Positions 1 through 7,200 of a stretch of DNA of 12,838 nt are shown in pieces; within the stretch, counting starts at the first letter, position 1, and every line of letters starts with the position of its first letter. The DNA lies in NCBI GenBank assembly GCA_900550615.1, contig URSX01000048.1:1-12838 (forward strand), in the 5' to 3' direction. A program made the position numbers and the translations under genes. This DNA is from an uncultured Eubacteriales bacterium (GTDB lineage Bacteria; Bacillota; Clostridia; Oscillospirales; Oscillospiraceae). The notes beneath the pieces were generated by a model. It saw only the letters and a list, made by a program, of their open reading frames with translations, was not told the origin of the DNA and made no database searches.

Positions 1-274
1 CCAGCACTTCCTTCAGCTCGGTGTTGGAAAAGCCGTTGATGAGCATCTCCTGACTGTCGGACTCCAGCTCCACGAATACCTCAGCCGCCTGCTCCTTGGG
101 CAGCAGACGGTACAGCAGGGGCATCATCTCGGGGCCGGATTCCTCCAGCAGCTGGGCGATGTCCGGCGGCTCCAGAGGGAGGAGCAGGTCGCGCACGGCA
201 GCGTACTGTTTTCGCAGAAGCAGATCCTTTATTTTATCCAGATAGAGATCCAGGTCTTCTTCATAATCGAACAT
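1..274 (-). CDS. mgtE: Magnesium transporter MgtE, N-terminal fragment (cut by window edge)
   Basis: The reverse strand reads from ATG at 272-274 and stays open to the window edge, giving 91 codons. The peptide begins MFDYEEDLDLYLDKIKDLLL and continues with helical repeats such as EPPDIAQLLEE, LLPKEQAAEVFVELE and INGFSNTELKEVL. These are typical of the superhelical MgtE_N domain that precedes the CBS pair and the membrane pore in MgtE Mg2+ channels/transporters. The start is set by a strong GGAGG-type ribosome binding site just upstream (about 279-289). The CBS and membrane domains lie outside the window. The M-box riboswitch directly upstream on the same strand supports the Mg2+ assignment independently. 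MgtE normally sits in the plasma membrane and admits Mg2+, with the N domain and CBS domains closing the pore at high cytosolic Mg2+. Only the family call is inferred from the fragment. Confidence 0.88.
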   Translation of the reverse strand, partial: MFDYEEDLDLYLDKIKDLLLRKQYAAVRDLLLPLEPPDIAQLLEESGPEMMPLLYRLLPKEQAAEVFVELESDSQEMLINGFSNTELKEVL

Positions 275-292
275 GGCAGCTCCTCCTTTCCA

Positions 293-338
293 CAAAAAAA
301 TAAAACCACAGCGTCGCCCGGTGGGGCAGCCGCTGCGG
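293..338 (-). terminator. Intrinsic terminator of the M-box expression platform
   Basis: On the minus strand CCGCAGCG (331-338) pairs over 8 positions, one of them G-U, with CGCUGUGG (306-313). A smaller GCCC/GGGC stem lies inside, and the run UUUUAUUUUUUU follows (293-305). The hairpin lies between the M-box aptamer and the mgtE ribosome binding site. This is the expected place for Mg2+-dependent premature termination, so mgtE would be switched off when Mg2+ is plentiful. The hairpin is seen directly; the switching logic is inferred from the family. Confidence 0.85.
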
Positions 339-339
339 G

Positions 340-535
340 ATGCTATGGGTGCAATGGATGCAAAAAGACCACCTGCGCCCTGTACACCGTAACAAGCTTT
401 AGCATCGCGGGGCAATGAAACTGCGTTAGATGATACCTTGGTTTCGATATCGCCTGTTCAAACCCTCTTATGGTGTCTCCACCACTTCGCGGCAGCAGTC
501 CGTATCCCTGCGGTAGCCTTACCTACCGGAACTTA
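340..535 (-). ncRNA. M-box (ykoK-type) Mg2+ riboswitch aptamer
   Basis: The minus strand carries the recognisable M-box blocks in order: GGUAGGUAAGGCUACC (512-527), GGAUACGGACUGCUGCCG just after it, a GGUGGAGACACCA stem-loop, AUCAUCUAACGCAG, and finally GAUGCUAAAGCUUGUUACGG near 382-407. These match the GUUAGGUGAGGCUCC...CUGCUGCC...GUGCUAAAGCUC pattern known from Bacillus subtilis mgtE leaders. The aptamer sits 5' of a strong terminator and the mgtE start. M-box RNAs compact on binding several Mg2+ ions. The outer boundaries are approximate because I could not fold the RNA or run a covariance model. Confidence 0.87.
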
Positions 536-540
536 TAACT

Positions 541-705
541 GGCGAAAAAACTTCGTTTTTTCTGCCAAAAGGCATGCAGCCTGCTGCGCGCATAATTTTT
601 ACGCAGAGCGCAAAAATTCCACACTTGCAGTCTGAGAGGTATTTTTCCCCACGCGCATGTCGCGGTGAAAAATGATCTCAATTTTTGCCGCCTGCGGGCG
701 GCAAA
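541..705. other. Hairpin-rich 5' leader segment upstream of the M-box
   Basis: Between the predicted promoter and the aptamer the transcript would carry about 180 extra bases. Several stems flanked by A/T runs can be seen: 541-566 (GGCGAAAAAA against TTTTTTCTGCC), 594-618 (AATTTTT against AAAAATT around GCG), about 645-671 (TTTTTC against GAAAAA around an ACGCG stem) and 682-705 with the perfect arms TTTGCCGCC/GGCGGCAAA. No open frame with a ribosome binding site is convincing. The role is unknown. It may be part of the leader RNA or an inserted intergenic repeat. Confidence 0.45.
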
Positions 706-729
706 CTCTGCGAGGCCTTTAATATGTTA

Positions 730-758
730 ATAGTATGCCAAAAAAACGCACCTGTCAA
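730..758 (-). promoter_or_regulatory. SigA-type promoter for the mgtE leader
   Basis: On the minus strand a perfect TTGACA (753-758) is followed after 17 bases by TACTAT (730-735). Transcription would start near 723 and run through the hairpin-rich segment, the M-box and its terminator into mgtE, giving a leader of about 450 nt. Perfect -35 and ideal spacing make this the best candidate upstream of the riboswitch; no nearer promoter of similar quality was seen. Confidence 0.7.
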
Positions 759-824
759 CCCTTTTCGTGGAGGGTGGAGAGGAAAATTATTGCGGGGGAG
801 GATCGCGGGGCGCGAGGAGGGCGC

Positions 825-920
825 GGATTGCGAAGCCAGTGTGCGCACTGGCTTCGCAATGGCAACGCTGTATGGAGTGCCGTAGACGGCGGGCCGATGT
901 GGGCATCGGCCCCTACAGGG
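825..920. repeat. 96-bp composite intergenic repeat, copy A
   Basis: The unit begins GGATTG and contains a palindrome with 15-base arms ATTGCGAAGCCAGTG and CACTGGCTTCGCAAT (827-860) around TGCG. A second palindrome, GGGCCGATG/CATCGGCCC (891-912, loop TGGG), lies near its end, and it closes with CCCTACAGGG. A second unit of exactly the same length lies at 1228-1323. No transposase gene is visible, so this is a non-autonomous, REP-like or MITE-like repeat. Confidence 0.75.
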
Positions 921-1153
921 TACGTGGCAAGAGGTGCAGCGGGTTCTTCGTCTGCGCGGTAGACGCAGGGGGCACCCCTGATATGCCAAGGCAGCGCGGG
1001 TCCGCGTGAGCGGCCAGCGGATGGTGGCGCGGAGTCGATGCGAAAGCAAGGCATGGGATCGAGCGGTTGGTACGCGGGGCAGGTGAGTGTCCACGCGGGA
1101 CGCATTCCAGGCGCGGAAGGATTCCAAAACCATGGGTTTTGGCGGCGTTCTTT

Positions 1154-1187
1154 GGTTACTTTCTGCCGCTGATGGCAGAAAGTAACC
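1154..1187. repeat. Perfect 14-bp-arm inverted repeat
   Basis: GGTTACTTTCTGCC (1154-1167) and its exact reverse complement GGCAGAAAGTAACC (1174-1187) flank a 6-base loop. No U-tract follows on either strand, so it does not look like a terminator. It lies between the two 96-bp composite repeats, in a region without a believable gene, and is probably another dispersed palindromic intergenic element. Confidence 0.75.
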
Positions 1188-1227
1188 CGCCGGAGGCATA
1201 ACAAGGGGTGCGATGCGGGGGTATTAC

Positions 1228-1323
1228 GGATTGCGAAGCCAGTGTGCGCACTGACTTCGCAATGACAGCTTTTTTACAAGAAGTGCGGTGTGCGGCGGGG
1301 CACATGAACCCTGCCCTACAGGG
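1228..1323. repeat. 96-bp composite intergenic repeat, copy B
   Basis: This copy matches copy A (825-920) over its first 41 bases with 3 differences and ends with the identical CCCTACAGGG. The middle has diverged completely, and the second palindrome is replaced by GGGGC...GCCC-type pairing. The palindrome here has one arm change (CTGACTTCGC for CTGGCTTCGC). It ends four bases before the stop codon of the gene at 1327-1980. Confidence 0.72.
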
Positions 1324-1326
1324 GGA

Positions 1327-1980
1327 TCATTTCCGGGGCAGGACGGTGCCGTCGTTTTTGTAGATGCTGCGCTCCGGGAGGACACCCCGGACGCAGGAGG
1401 TGGGGTAAATGATGCTGTGGGGGCCGATGACGGTGCCGGGGTTCAGGACGCTGTTGCAGCCTACCTCCACAAAGTCGCCCAGCATGGCGCCTACCTTTTT
1501 GCGGCCGGTGTCTATGCGCTCGTCGCCGCAGCGGACCACCACGGGGAGCTTGTCGCTCTTCACGTTGGAGGTGATGGAGCCGGCGCCCATGTGGGACTTG
1601 TAGCCCAGGATGGAGTCGCCTACGTAATTATAGTGCGGGGTCTGTACGCCGTCAAAGAGGATAACATTTTTCAGTTCCACGGAGTTGCCCACCACGCAGC
1701 CCGCGCCCACCAGAGCGCTGCCGCGGATGAAGGCGCAGTGACGCACCTCCGTTTCCGGACCGATGATGCAGGGACCGCCCAGATAGGCGGTGGGGGCCAC
1801 GGTGGCGGTTTTGTGGACCCAAACATGGGGGGCCACCTCGTCGTAGTCCTCCAGGGTGGGGCCAACGGAGAGGATGAAGTCCTGGATGCCCGCCAGGGCC
1901 TCCCAGGGATAGGTGAACCGGGAGAGGTAGTCGGCGGCGATGGTGTGATTCAGGTCAAACAGGTCTTTTATAGTCAGCAT
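1327..1980 (-). CDS. Left-handed beta-helix (hexapeptide-repeat) transferase-like protein, GlmU C-domain type
   Basis: The gene encodes 217 residues beginning MLTIKDLFDLNHT. The start at 1978-1980 is chosen because AAGGAGG lies at ideal distance; an in-frame ATG at 2065-2067 has no ribosome binding site. Residues 1-50 are a helical lead-in. Residues 53-108 and 121-193 are imperfect hexapeptide repeats (for example VHKTATVAPTAYLGGPCIIG, VGAGCVVGNSVEL and VEVGCNSVLNPGTVIGPHS), which fold as a left-handed beta-helix. The segment NYVGDSILGYKSHMGAGSIT resembles the acetyltransferase region of GlmU-type sugar nucleotide enzymes, where acetyl- or acyl-CoA binds. There is no N-terminal nucleotidyltransferase domain, so the frequent database label UDP-GlcNAc pyrophosphorylase would be misleading. 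The substrate is unknown. It is transcribed away from htpG under its own promoter. The family is secure; the reaction is inferred. Confidence 0.8.
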   Translation of the reverse strand: MLTIKDLFDLNHTIAADYLSRFTYPWEALAGIQDFILSVGPTLEDYDEVAPHVWVHKTATVAPTAYLGGPCIIGPETEVRHCAFIRGSALVGAGCVVGNSVELKNVILFDGVQTPHYNYVGDSILGYKSHMGAGSITSNVKSDKLPVVVRCGDERIDTGRKKVGAMLGDFVEVGCNSVLNPGTVIGPHSIIYPTSCVRGVLPERSIYKNDGTVLPRK

Positions 1981-2073
1981 GATGGCCTCCTTATTTATAG
2001 TTTGAGTTTGGAAAAAACGGATTGCCACGGGCGCTTTGCGACCGCACAATGCCATGGGATTTTGCATGGTGCC

Positions 2074-2102
2074 ATTGTAGCACCGCCGCCGGGTTTTGTA
2101 AA
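2074..2102 (-). promoter_or_regulatory. SigA-type promoter for the hexapeptide-repeat gene
   Basis: On the minus strand TTTACA (2097-2102) and TACAAT (2074-2079) are separated by 17 bases. The start point would be near 2067, leaving a leader of about 85 nt before the ribosome binding site of the gene ending at 1327. Confidence 0.6.
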
Positions 2103-2123
2103 TATGTTCAAAAATTGTTTACA
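2097..2123. promoter_or_regulatory. AT-rich dyad between the divergent promoters
   Basis: TGTAAATATGTTC and, on the opposite arm, TTTTTGAACATATTTACA/TGTAAACAA-like sequence form an imperfect dyad whose outer arms TGTAAA and TTTACA are exact. One arm coincides with the -35 box of the minus-strand promoter, and the dyad lies just upstream of the htpG -35 box. It could be an operator for a shared regulator or an UP-like AT element. No CIRCE element (the HrcA site) is present. Confidence 0.3.
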
Positions 2124-2132
2124 GGGTGGGCA

Positions 2133-2161
2133 TTTACATTTGAAATTTGATGCGCTACAAT
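2133..2161 (+). promoter_or_regulatory. SigA-type promoter for htpG
   Basis: TTTACA (2133-2138) and TACAAT (2156-2161) are spaced by 17 bases. Transcription would start near 2168, about 55 nt before the htpG start. AAGGGAG (2209-2215) serves as ribosome binding site. A stronger AGGAGG at about 2176-2182 lies too far from any start codon to be used. Confidence 0.62.
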
Positions 2162-2222
2162 ATGGTCAATAATAGTCAGGAGGTGCAGAGGCATCTCTTT
2201 TTACACGAAGGGAGCGTTTCTT

Positions 2223-4109
2223 ATGCGCAAAAAGCAATTCAAGGCCGAGTCCAAGCGGCTGCTGGACCTGATGGTGAACTCCATTTATACCCACAAGGAG
2301 ATCTTCCTGCGGGAGATCCTGTCCAACGCCTCGGACGCTATTGACAAGCTCTGCTATCTGTCCCTGACGGACGATAAGGTGGGGCTGAACCGGGGCGACT
2401 TTGCCATCACCATTTCCATCGACAAGGACGCCCGTACCCTCACCGTCAGCGACAACGGTATCGGCATGAGCGAGAGCGAGCTGGAAAACAACCTGGGCGT
2501 CATCGCCTCCAGCGGCAGCTACAAGTTCCGCCAGGAGCAGGGGGAGGAGGCCGCCGGAGATACCGACATCATCGGACAGTTCGGCGTGGGCTTTTACTCG
2601 GCCTTCATGGTGGCCGACCACATCACCGTGGTGACGAAGAAATACGGTGAGGAGCAGGCATGGAAATGGGAATCTGCCGGCGCGGAGGGCTACACCATTA
2701 CCGAGGCGGAGCGGGACGCCGTGGGCACGGACATCATCATGCACATGAAGGACGACGGCGAGGAGGCCGGGGAGTTCAGCCGGTATCTGGAGGACTGGAC
2801 CATTAAGAGCCTGGTGAAAAAATACTCCGACTACATACGCTTCCCCATTAAAATGCTGCTGCCCCACTCGGTGAAAAAGCCCGACAGCCCCGAGGACAAG
2901 CCCGAGTACGAGACGGTGTATGAGTGGGAGACCCTCAACAGCATGGTGCCCCTGTGGCAGCGGAAAAAGAGCGAGGTCACCAAGGAGGAGTACGACGAGT
3001 TCTATCAGCAGCGGTTCGGGGAGATGGCCCCGCCTCAGAGCGTTATCTCCGTGTCCGCCGAGGGCGCGGTGACCTACAAGGCCCTGCTGTTCATCCCCTC
3101 CAAGGTGCCGAACCTGTACTACACCCAGGACTTTAAGCCGGGCCTGCAGCTCTATTCCGCGGGCGTGATGATTATGGATCACTGCGAGGAGCTGCTGCCG
3201 GAGTATTTCAGCTTTGTGCGGGGCGTGGTGGACTCCCCGGACCTGAGCCTGAACATCTCCCGGGAGCTTTTGCAGCATGACCGGCAGCTGAAGATCATCT
3301 CCGGGAACCTGGAAAAGAAGGTCATTGCGGAGCTGAAAAAGATGCTCACAGACGACCGGGCGGGCTACGAAAAGTTCTATGAAAACTTCGGCCGGGCCCT
3401 GAAGGTGGGCGTTCTGAACCAGTTCGGCGAGAAACGGGAGAATTTACAGGAGCTGCTGCTGTTCTACTCCTCCACGGAGAAGAAGCTCACGACGCTGCGG
3501 GAGTATGTGGACCGGATGCCCGAGAGCCAGAAGTACATTTACTACGCCGCCGGGGACACCGTGGCGGCCATCGACAGCCTGCCCCAGACGGAGCTGCTGA
3601 AGGAGCGCGGTATGGAGATCCTCTACTGCACCGACCGGGCGGACGAGTTCCTGGCGGACAGCCTGCGCACCTACGACGGCAAGGAGTTCCGCTCCGCTGT
3701 GGACGGCGACCTGGGCCTGGAGGACGAGCCCAAGCCCCAGGAGAGCGAGAGCGACAAGGAGTGTCTGGCGTTCATCAAGGAGACCCTGGGGGACCGGGTG
3801 GACGAGGTGAAGGCATCCCAGAAGCTCAAGAGCCACCCGGTATGCATGACCAGCGGCGAGGGCCTGACCTTTGAGATGGAGAAGTATTTCCAGGCGGTGC
3901 AGCCGGAGCTTTCCATGAAGGCCAAGCGCATTCTGGAGGTGAACGTGACGCACCCGGCGTTTTTGAAGCTGGAGAGCGTCCGGGCCACCGACCCGGAGCT
4001 GGCGAAAAAGTACGCGGAGGTGCTGTATAACCAGGCACTGCTCATTGCGGGCCTGCCGCTGACAGATCCGTCGGGATATACGGATCTGGTGTGCTCCCTG
4101 TGGAGCTGA
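2223..4109 (+). CDS. htpG: Molecular chaperone HtpG (bacterial Hsp90)
   Basis: The 628-residue protein begins MRKKQFKAESKRLLDLMVNS and has the full Hsp90 layout and the usual bacterial length. The N-terminal GHKL ATPase domain shows the nucleotide-site motifs: ILSNASDAIDK (about 32-42, with the catalytic-region Glu31 just before and Asn35), DNGIGM (77-82) and GQFGVGFYSAF (118-128). The middle domain carries FPIKM (from 207) and the catalytic-loop motif NISRELLQ (344-351), with Arg347 contacting ATP gamma-phosphate in the family. The C-terminal dimerisation domain runs to the end, closing with PSGYTDLVCSLWS. HtpG is a cytosolic homodimer that remodels client proteins together with DnaK. The gene appears monocistronic: its own promoter lies upstream and a bidirectional terminator 93 bases downstream. 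No CIRCE or other named heat-shock operator is visible. The assignment is close to certain. Confidence 0.97.
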   Translation: MRKKQFKAESKRLLDLMVNSIYTHKEIFLREILSNASDAIDKLCYLSLTDDKVGLNRGDFAITISIDKDARTLTVSDNGIGMSESELENNLGVIASSGSYKFRQEQGEEAAGDTDIIGQFGVGFYSAFMVADHITVVTKKYGEEQAWKWESAGAEGYTITEAERDAVGTDIIMHMKDDGEEAGEFSRYLEDWTIKSLVKKYSDYIRFPIKMLLPHSVKKPDSPEDKPEYETVYEWETLNSMVPLWQRKKSEVTKEEYDEFYQQRFGEMAPPQSVISVSAEGAVTYKALLFIPSKVPNLYYTQDFKPGLQLYSAGVMIMDHCEELLPEYFSFVRGVVDSPDLSLNISRELLQHDRQLKIISGNLEKKVIAELKKMLTDDRAGYEKFYENFGRALKVGVLNQFGEKRENLQELLLFYSSTEKKLTTLREYVDRMPESQKYIYYAAGDTVAAIDSLPQTELLKERGMEILYCTDRADEFLADSLRTYDGKEFRSAVDGDLGLEDEPKPQESESDKECLAFIKETLGDRVDEVKASQKLKSHPVCMTSGEGLTFEMEKYFQAVQPELSMKAKRILEVNVTHPAFLKLESVRATDPELAKKYAEVLYNQALLIAGLPLTDPSGYTDLVCSLWS

Positions 4110-4133
4110 GAGCGCTGGCGAGTGCTCCGGCCC

Positions 4134-4199
4134 TGTCATTTCGAGGGAGAAGTAGGACGGATCGCCGCAGCGGGTGTGCCCACTGGCTTTGCAATGACA
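4134..4199. repeat. Degenerate palindromic intergenic repeat downstream of htpG
   Basis: The outer ends TGTCATT (4134-4140) and AATGACA (4193-4199) are inverted copies. The right half, GGATCGCCGCAGCGGGTG then CCCACTGGCTTTGCAATGACA, is a diverged relative of the palindromes at 827-860 and 1230-1263 (GGATTGCGAAGCCAGTG/CACTGGCTTCGCAATGACA). It sits between the htpG stop codon and the shared terminator. Confidence 0.6.
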
Positions 4200-4201
4200 A
4201 T

Positions 4202-4238
4202 AAAAAAGTTCGGGACCTATGGGTCCCGAACTTTTTTT
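4202..4238. terminator. Bidirectional intrinsic terminator between htpG and the surface-protein gene
   Basis: AAAAAAGTTCGGGACC (4202-4217) and GGTCCCGAACTTTTTTT (4222-4238) form a long perfect stem around TATG. The A-tract on one side and T-tract on the other make it work in both directions. It would end htpG transcripts from the left and the large minus-strand gene, whose stop codon is at 4257-4259, from the right. Confidence 0.92.
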
Positions 4239-4256
4239 GTTGGAGAGAAGGGAGGG

Positions 4257-7200
4257 TTATTTCCCATGCCTTCTGCGCCGGGAGGCCGTCACCAGAGCGC
4301 CGCCGCTGACAAACAGCAGGGCCAGCCAGAGGGTGAAGCTGTAGGAGTCCCCGGTAGGCGGAGTCTCCTGTCCGTCGTCCGGCTTTTTGGCCAGCACTAC
4401 GTCTGCCTGGGCGATCTCCTTTGTCGCCGCAGCGTCGGAGAAGTATTTGCCGCAGCCGTCGCAGAACCAGTATTCGACGTGGCCGTCGGCGCTCTTAGTG
4501 GCCGGCTTGGCGGGGAAATGCACAAGGTTGGTGTGGCGGGAGGTATCCAGCGGGCCGTATGTCTCGCCGCAGACCTGGCACACAGCCTTGTCCCGGCAGG
4601 TGGCGGTGCCGCCGGTATGGCCTGTGGCGGCGATTGCCGTGCCCTTGGTCAGGACGGCTCCGCAGCCGAGACAATAGACATCGCCGGTGTAGCCGTTTTC
4701 GGTGCAGGCAGCCGGAGTGTCGCCACCCAGAGCGGTGCCGCCGGTGTGGTTGCTCTTGTCTGGCTCGCCGTAAGCGTTGCCGCAGCGGGTGCAGACGGCC
4801 TTAGTGTGGCAGGTGGCGGTACCGCCGGTATGCGCGCAGCCGTAGCCGCACTGGGCACAGATACCGTTTTCCCACTGATGAGCTTCCTGGGCTACCAGGA
4901 TCGTGCCGCAGCAGGTCCATTTCTGCTCATGGGTGGTAGAGGTCTGCACCCAGTCGAGGGTGCCGGTGTGATGCTGAGGATCCAGGGGGCCGTAGGGGCT
5001 GCCGCAGTCTTCGCAGGCGGCCTTTTCCATGCAGGTGGCGGTGCCGCCGGAGCAGCTATCGGTCTCCGTATGGCTTGCATCCCGGGAGCAGATGCGGGTA
5101 TGGGTGTCGCTGCCGGTGGTCTGCCAGGGGCTCCAATCGTGGTCCAGGATGTCGCCGTAGGCGAAGGTATCCTCGTCCGCCGTGCCCTGAGAGGTTAGAC
5201 CGCAGGCTGCGCAGGACTTATAGTACACGGCCCGGTGGGTACAGGTGGCGGGGGAGAGGAGATATTTGCCGTCCGCCGTTTCGGCGGTGAAGCTGTGGGG
5301 GGCCAGGGTGCCGTAGGGGCTGCCGCAGACTTCACAGGTGGCCTTTTCCGTGCAGGAGGCGGTGCCGCCAGAGCAGGCGCCGGTTTCAACGCCCGCCGTG
5401 CAGCCGCTTACAGTACACTTGCGGGAGTGGGAACCGCTGCCGGTGGATGCCCAGGGGCTCCATGTGTGGGCACTCTGGGCGGGCGTTATCACATAGCTGC
5501 ACTGGCACACCACCGCTGTGGTGCAGTCGCCATCGTCCTGGCCGCTGTGGCCGATGACGGAATCGGTCTTGGTGCAGCCGTCATGGAGGCACGCGTGATA
5601 GTGCCCGGTTTCATTATACAGCCAGCTGCCGGAGAAATCGTGCTCCTTTGCCGCTGTTACCTCCGCCGCACAATACTGGCAGGACACCGGAGTGGTGCAG
5701 TCGCCGTCGTCGTGGTAGGCGGTGTGGCCGCTGTTGACCGTTACGGACAGCTGGGCTTTGTTGCCGGCCTTGTCAGTCACGACGATGGTCTGCACGCCTG
5801 CGGCCGGGGAGAGCAGGAACTGGCTGCTGCTGTCCAGAAGCACGGGGTCGGAGTTGACCGTGACCGTATCCACATATTTCTCAGTGACGGTGACGGTCTG
5901 GGCCTGGCAGTAGACCTTGCCGTCCTCCACACCGCTGATGACGGGACTTACGGCGTCCAGAACGATCCTGTCGGAGCGGATATAAGAAACCAGGTTGGAG
6001 CTGTCAGTAAGTCTCGCATAGATGATATACGCATTGTTGGGGGCGATGGTAAAGGGGTGGGTATAATCGGTAAAGGTCCGGGTCTGGAGGTCGGCTGTGG
6101 TGAGATCCTCCTGGCTGAGCAGATACGCGATGCTGACGGGATCGACGCTGTTATCGCTTGCGGTGACGGTCACGTCCTGCTTGCGGTCAAAGAACAGGCC
6201 GAAGGTGATGTCATGGAGGAAGCTGCTCCACTTGTTCTCGCTGATCTCAATCTGGCCGGTGGGCGGTTGGGTATCCCGCCACCGGGCCGTCAGGGTGATG
6301 CTTGCCACGCTGTCCTGATTGGCAAGGCTGGCGTAGGTGGCATCGGACGAAACGGCCACGCCGCCGCACGTCCAGCCGTCGAAGGCCCAGCCACCCTCCC
6401 GGGTGGGAGGGACTACGCCGCCCAGCACCGGATCGAACCAGCGCACACCGATTTTATCGGCCATGGGTGTGCCGCCGGCGGTGTCGAAGCGGACAGTGTA
6501 GTGCTTGGGCGTCCAGACGGGATAGAGGGTGATGGGCTGATTGACTTCATAGATGGAGTCCAGAGAATAGGCAATCTCGCCGCCGTCCAGGGATGCCCAG
6601 CCGGTCTGGGTATAGCCGGGGCGGGTGAACAGGGCACCGCGGAGGGTCAGAGGCGCATCGATCACCTTGCGGTCAGTGACGGCAGCGCCCGTGCCGTTTG
6701 CCCCGGGCTGATAGGTGACGTCGTAGGTGATCACGACCAGCTCCAGCTGGCCGGCAGCGTTGTAGTGGGGTACGCAGTCGGCGAAGTCAGAGGAGAAATA
6801 GCCGGAATAGTCCACGCTGTGGGTATTGCCGAACACGGACGGGGTCTGGACGCTGGGCTTACTCGACGTACTGATCCCCAGCTGCGCCCCGTCCGTCAGG
6901 TCATTGACGTAGAGGATGCGGCTGAGCGGGTAGAGGTTGCTGGCGCTGCCGGAGGCGGTGTTGCCGGAGACAACGGGCGCGCCGCTGACATGCAGGCGGC
7001 CGGAGGTGCCGGGATCAAAATATATGCCGCCGCCGACATTGGCGGTGTTATTCCGGATTAGGCCGCCGGAGAGATTGAAGACCGAGCCGGAGCCGTGGAC
7101 ATACAAGCCGCCGCCGCTGCCGGAGGCGGTATTGCCGGAGATGATACCGCCGGTCATGGTCAGGGTGGCGGCCTTGGTGTTGAGGTAGATGGAACCGCCG

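Larger units (their letters stand above)
759..1326. other. Gene-free, repeat-built intergenic region
   Basis: This stretch holds the two 96-bp composite repeats and the 1154-1187 palindrome. Open frames on both strands overlap these palindromes, lack ribosome binding sites and have a Arg/Pro/Gly-rich, low-quality composition. I see no gene, RNA gene or terminator with a U-tract. It appears to be an accumulation site for dispersed intergenic elements between the mgtE promoter and the 3' end of the hexapeptide-repeat gene. Confidence 0.6.

Noticed and set aside
678..1204. Overlapping minus-strand frames of 149 and 173 codons in the repeat region
   Set aside because: They run straight through palindromic intergenic repeats, have no ribosome binding site and are Arg/Pro/Ala-rich without motifs.
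2013..2055. Possible further copy of the GGATTGC...GCAATG repeat in the leader of the hexapeptide-repeat gene
   Set aside because: Only the outer GGATTGC and a CACAATG-like end match; the arms do not pair well, so chance similarity cannot be excluded.
1981..2067. Upstream start of the hexapeptide-repeat protein at 2065-2067
   Set aside because: The predicted transcription start lies at about the same position, so no ribosome binding site is possible. The AAGGAGG-preceded ATG at 1978-1980 is better.
1288..2172. 294-codon plus-strand open frame opposite the hexapeptide-repeat gene
   Set aside because: It has no ribosome binding site and low-complexity Gly/Ala/Val/His composition. The minus-strand gene has AAGGAGG, a promoter and clear hexapeptide repeats.
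2101..2222. CIRCE (HrcA) operator upstream of htpG
   Set aside because: No TTAGCACTC-N9-GAGTGCTAA-like sequence is present.
2166..3278. 370-codon minus-strand open frame inside htpG
   Set aside because: It is an antisense shadow of a highly conserved chaperone gene; its composition (His/Leu/Val-rich) is an artefact of reversed Hsp90 codons.
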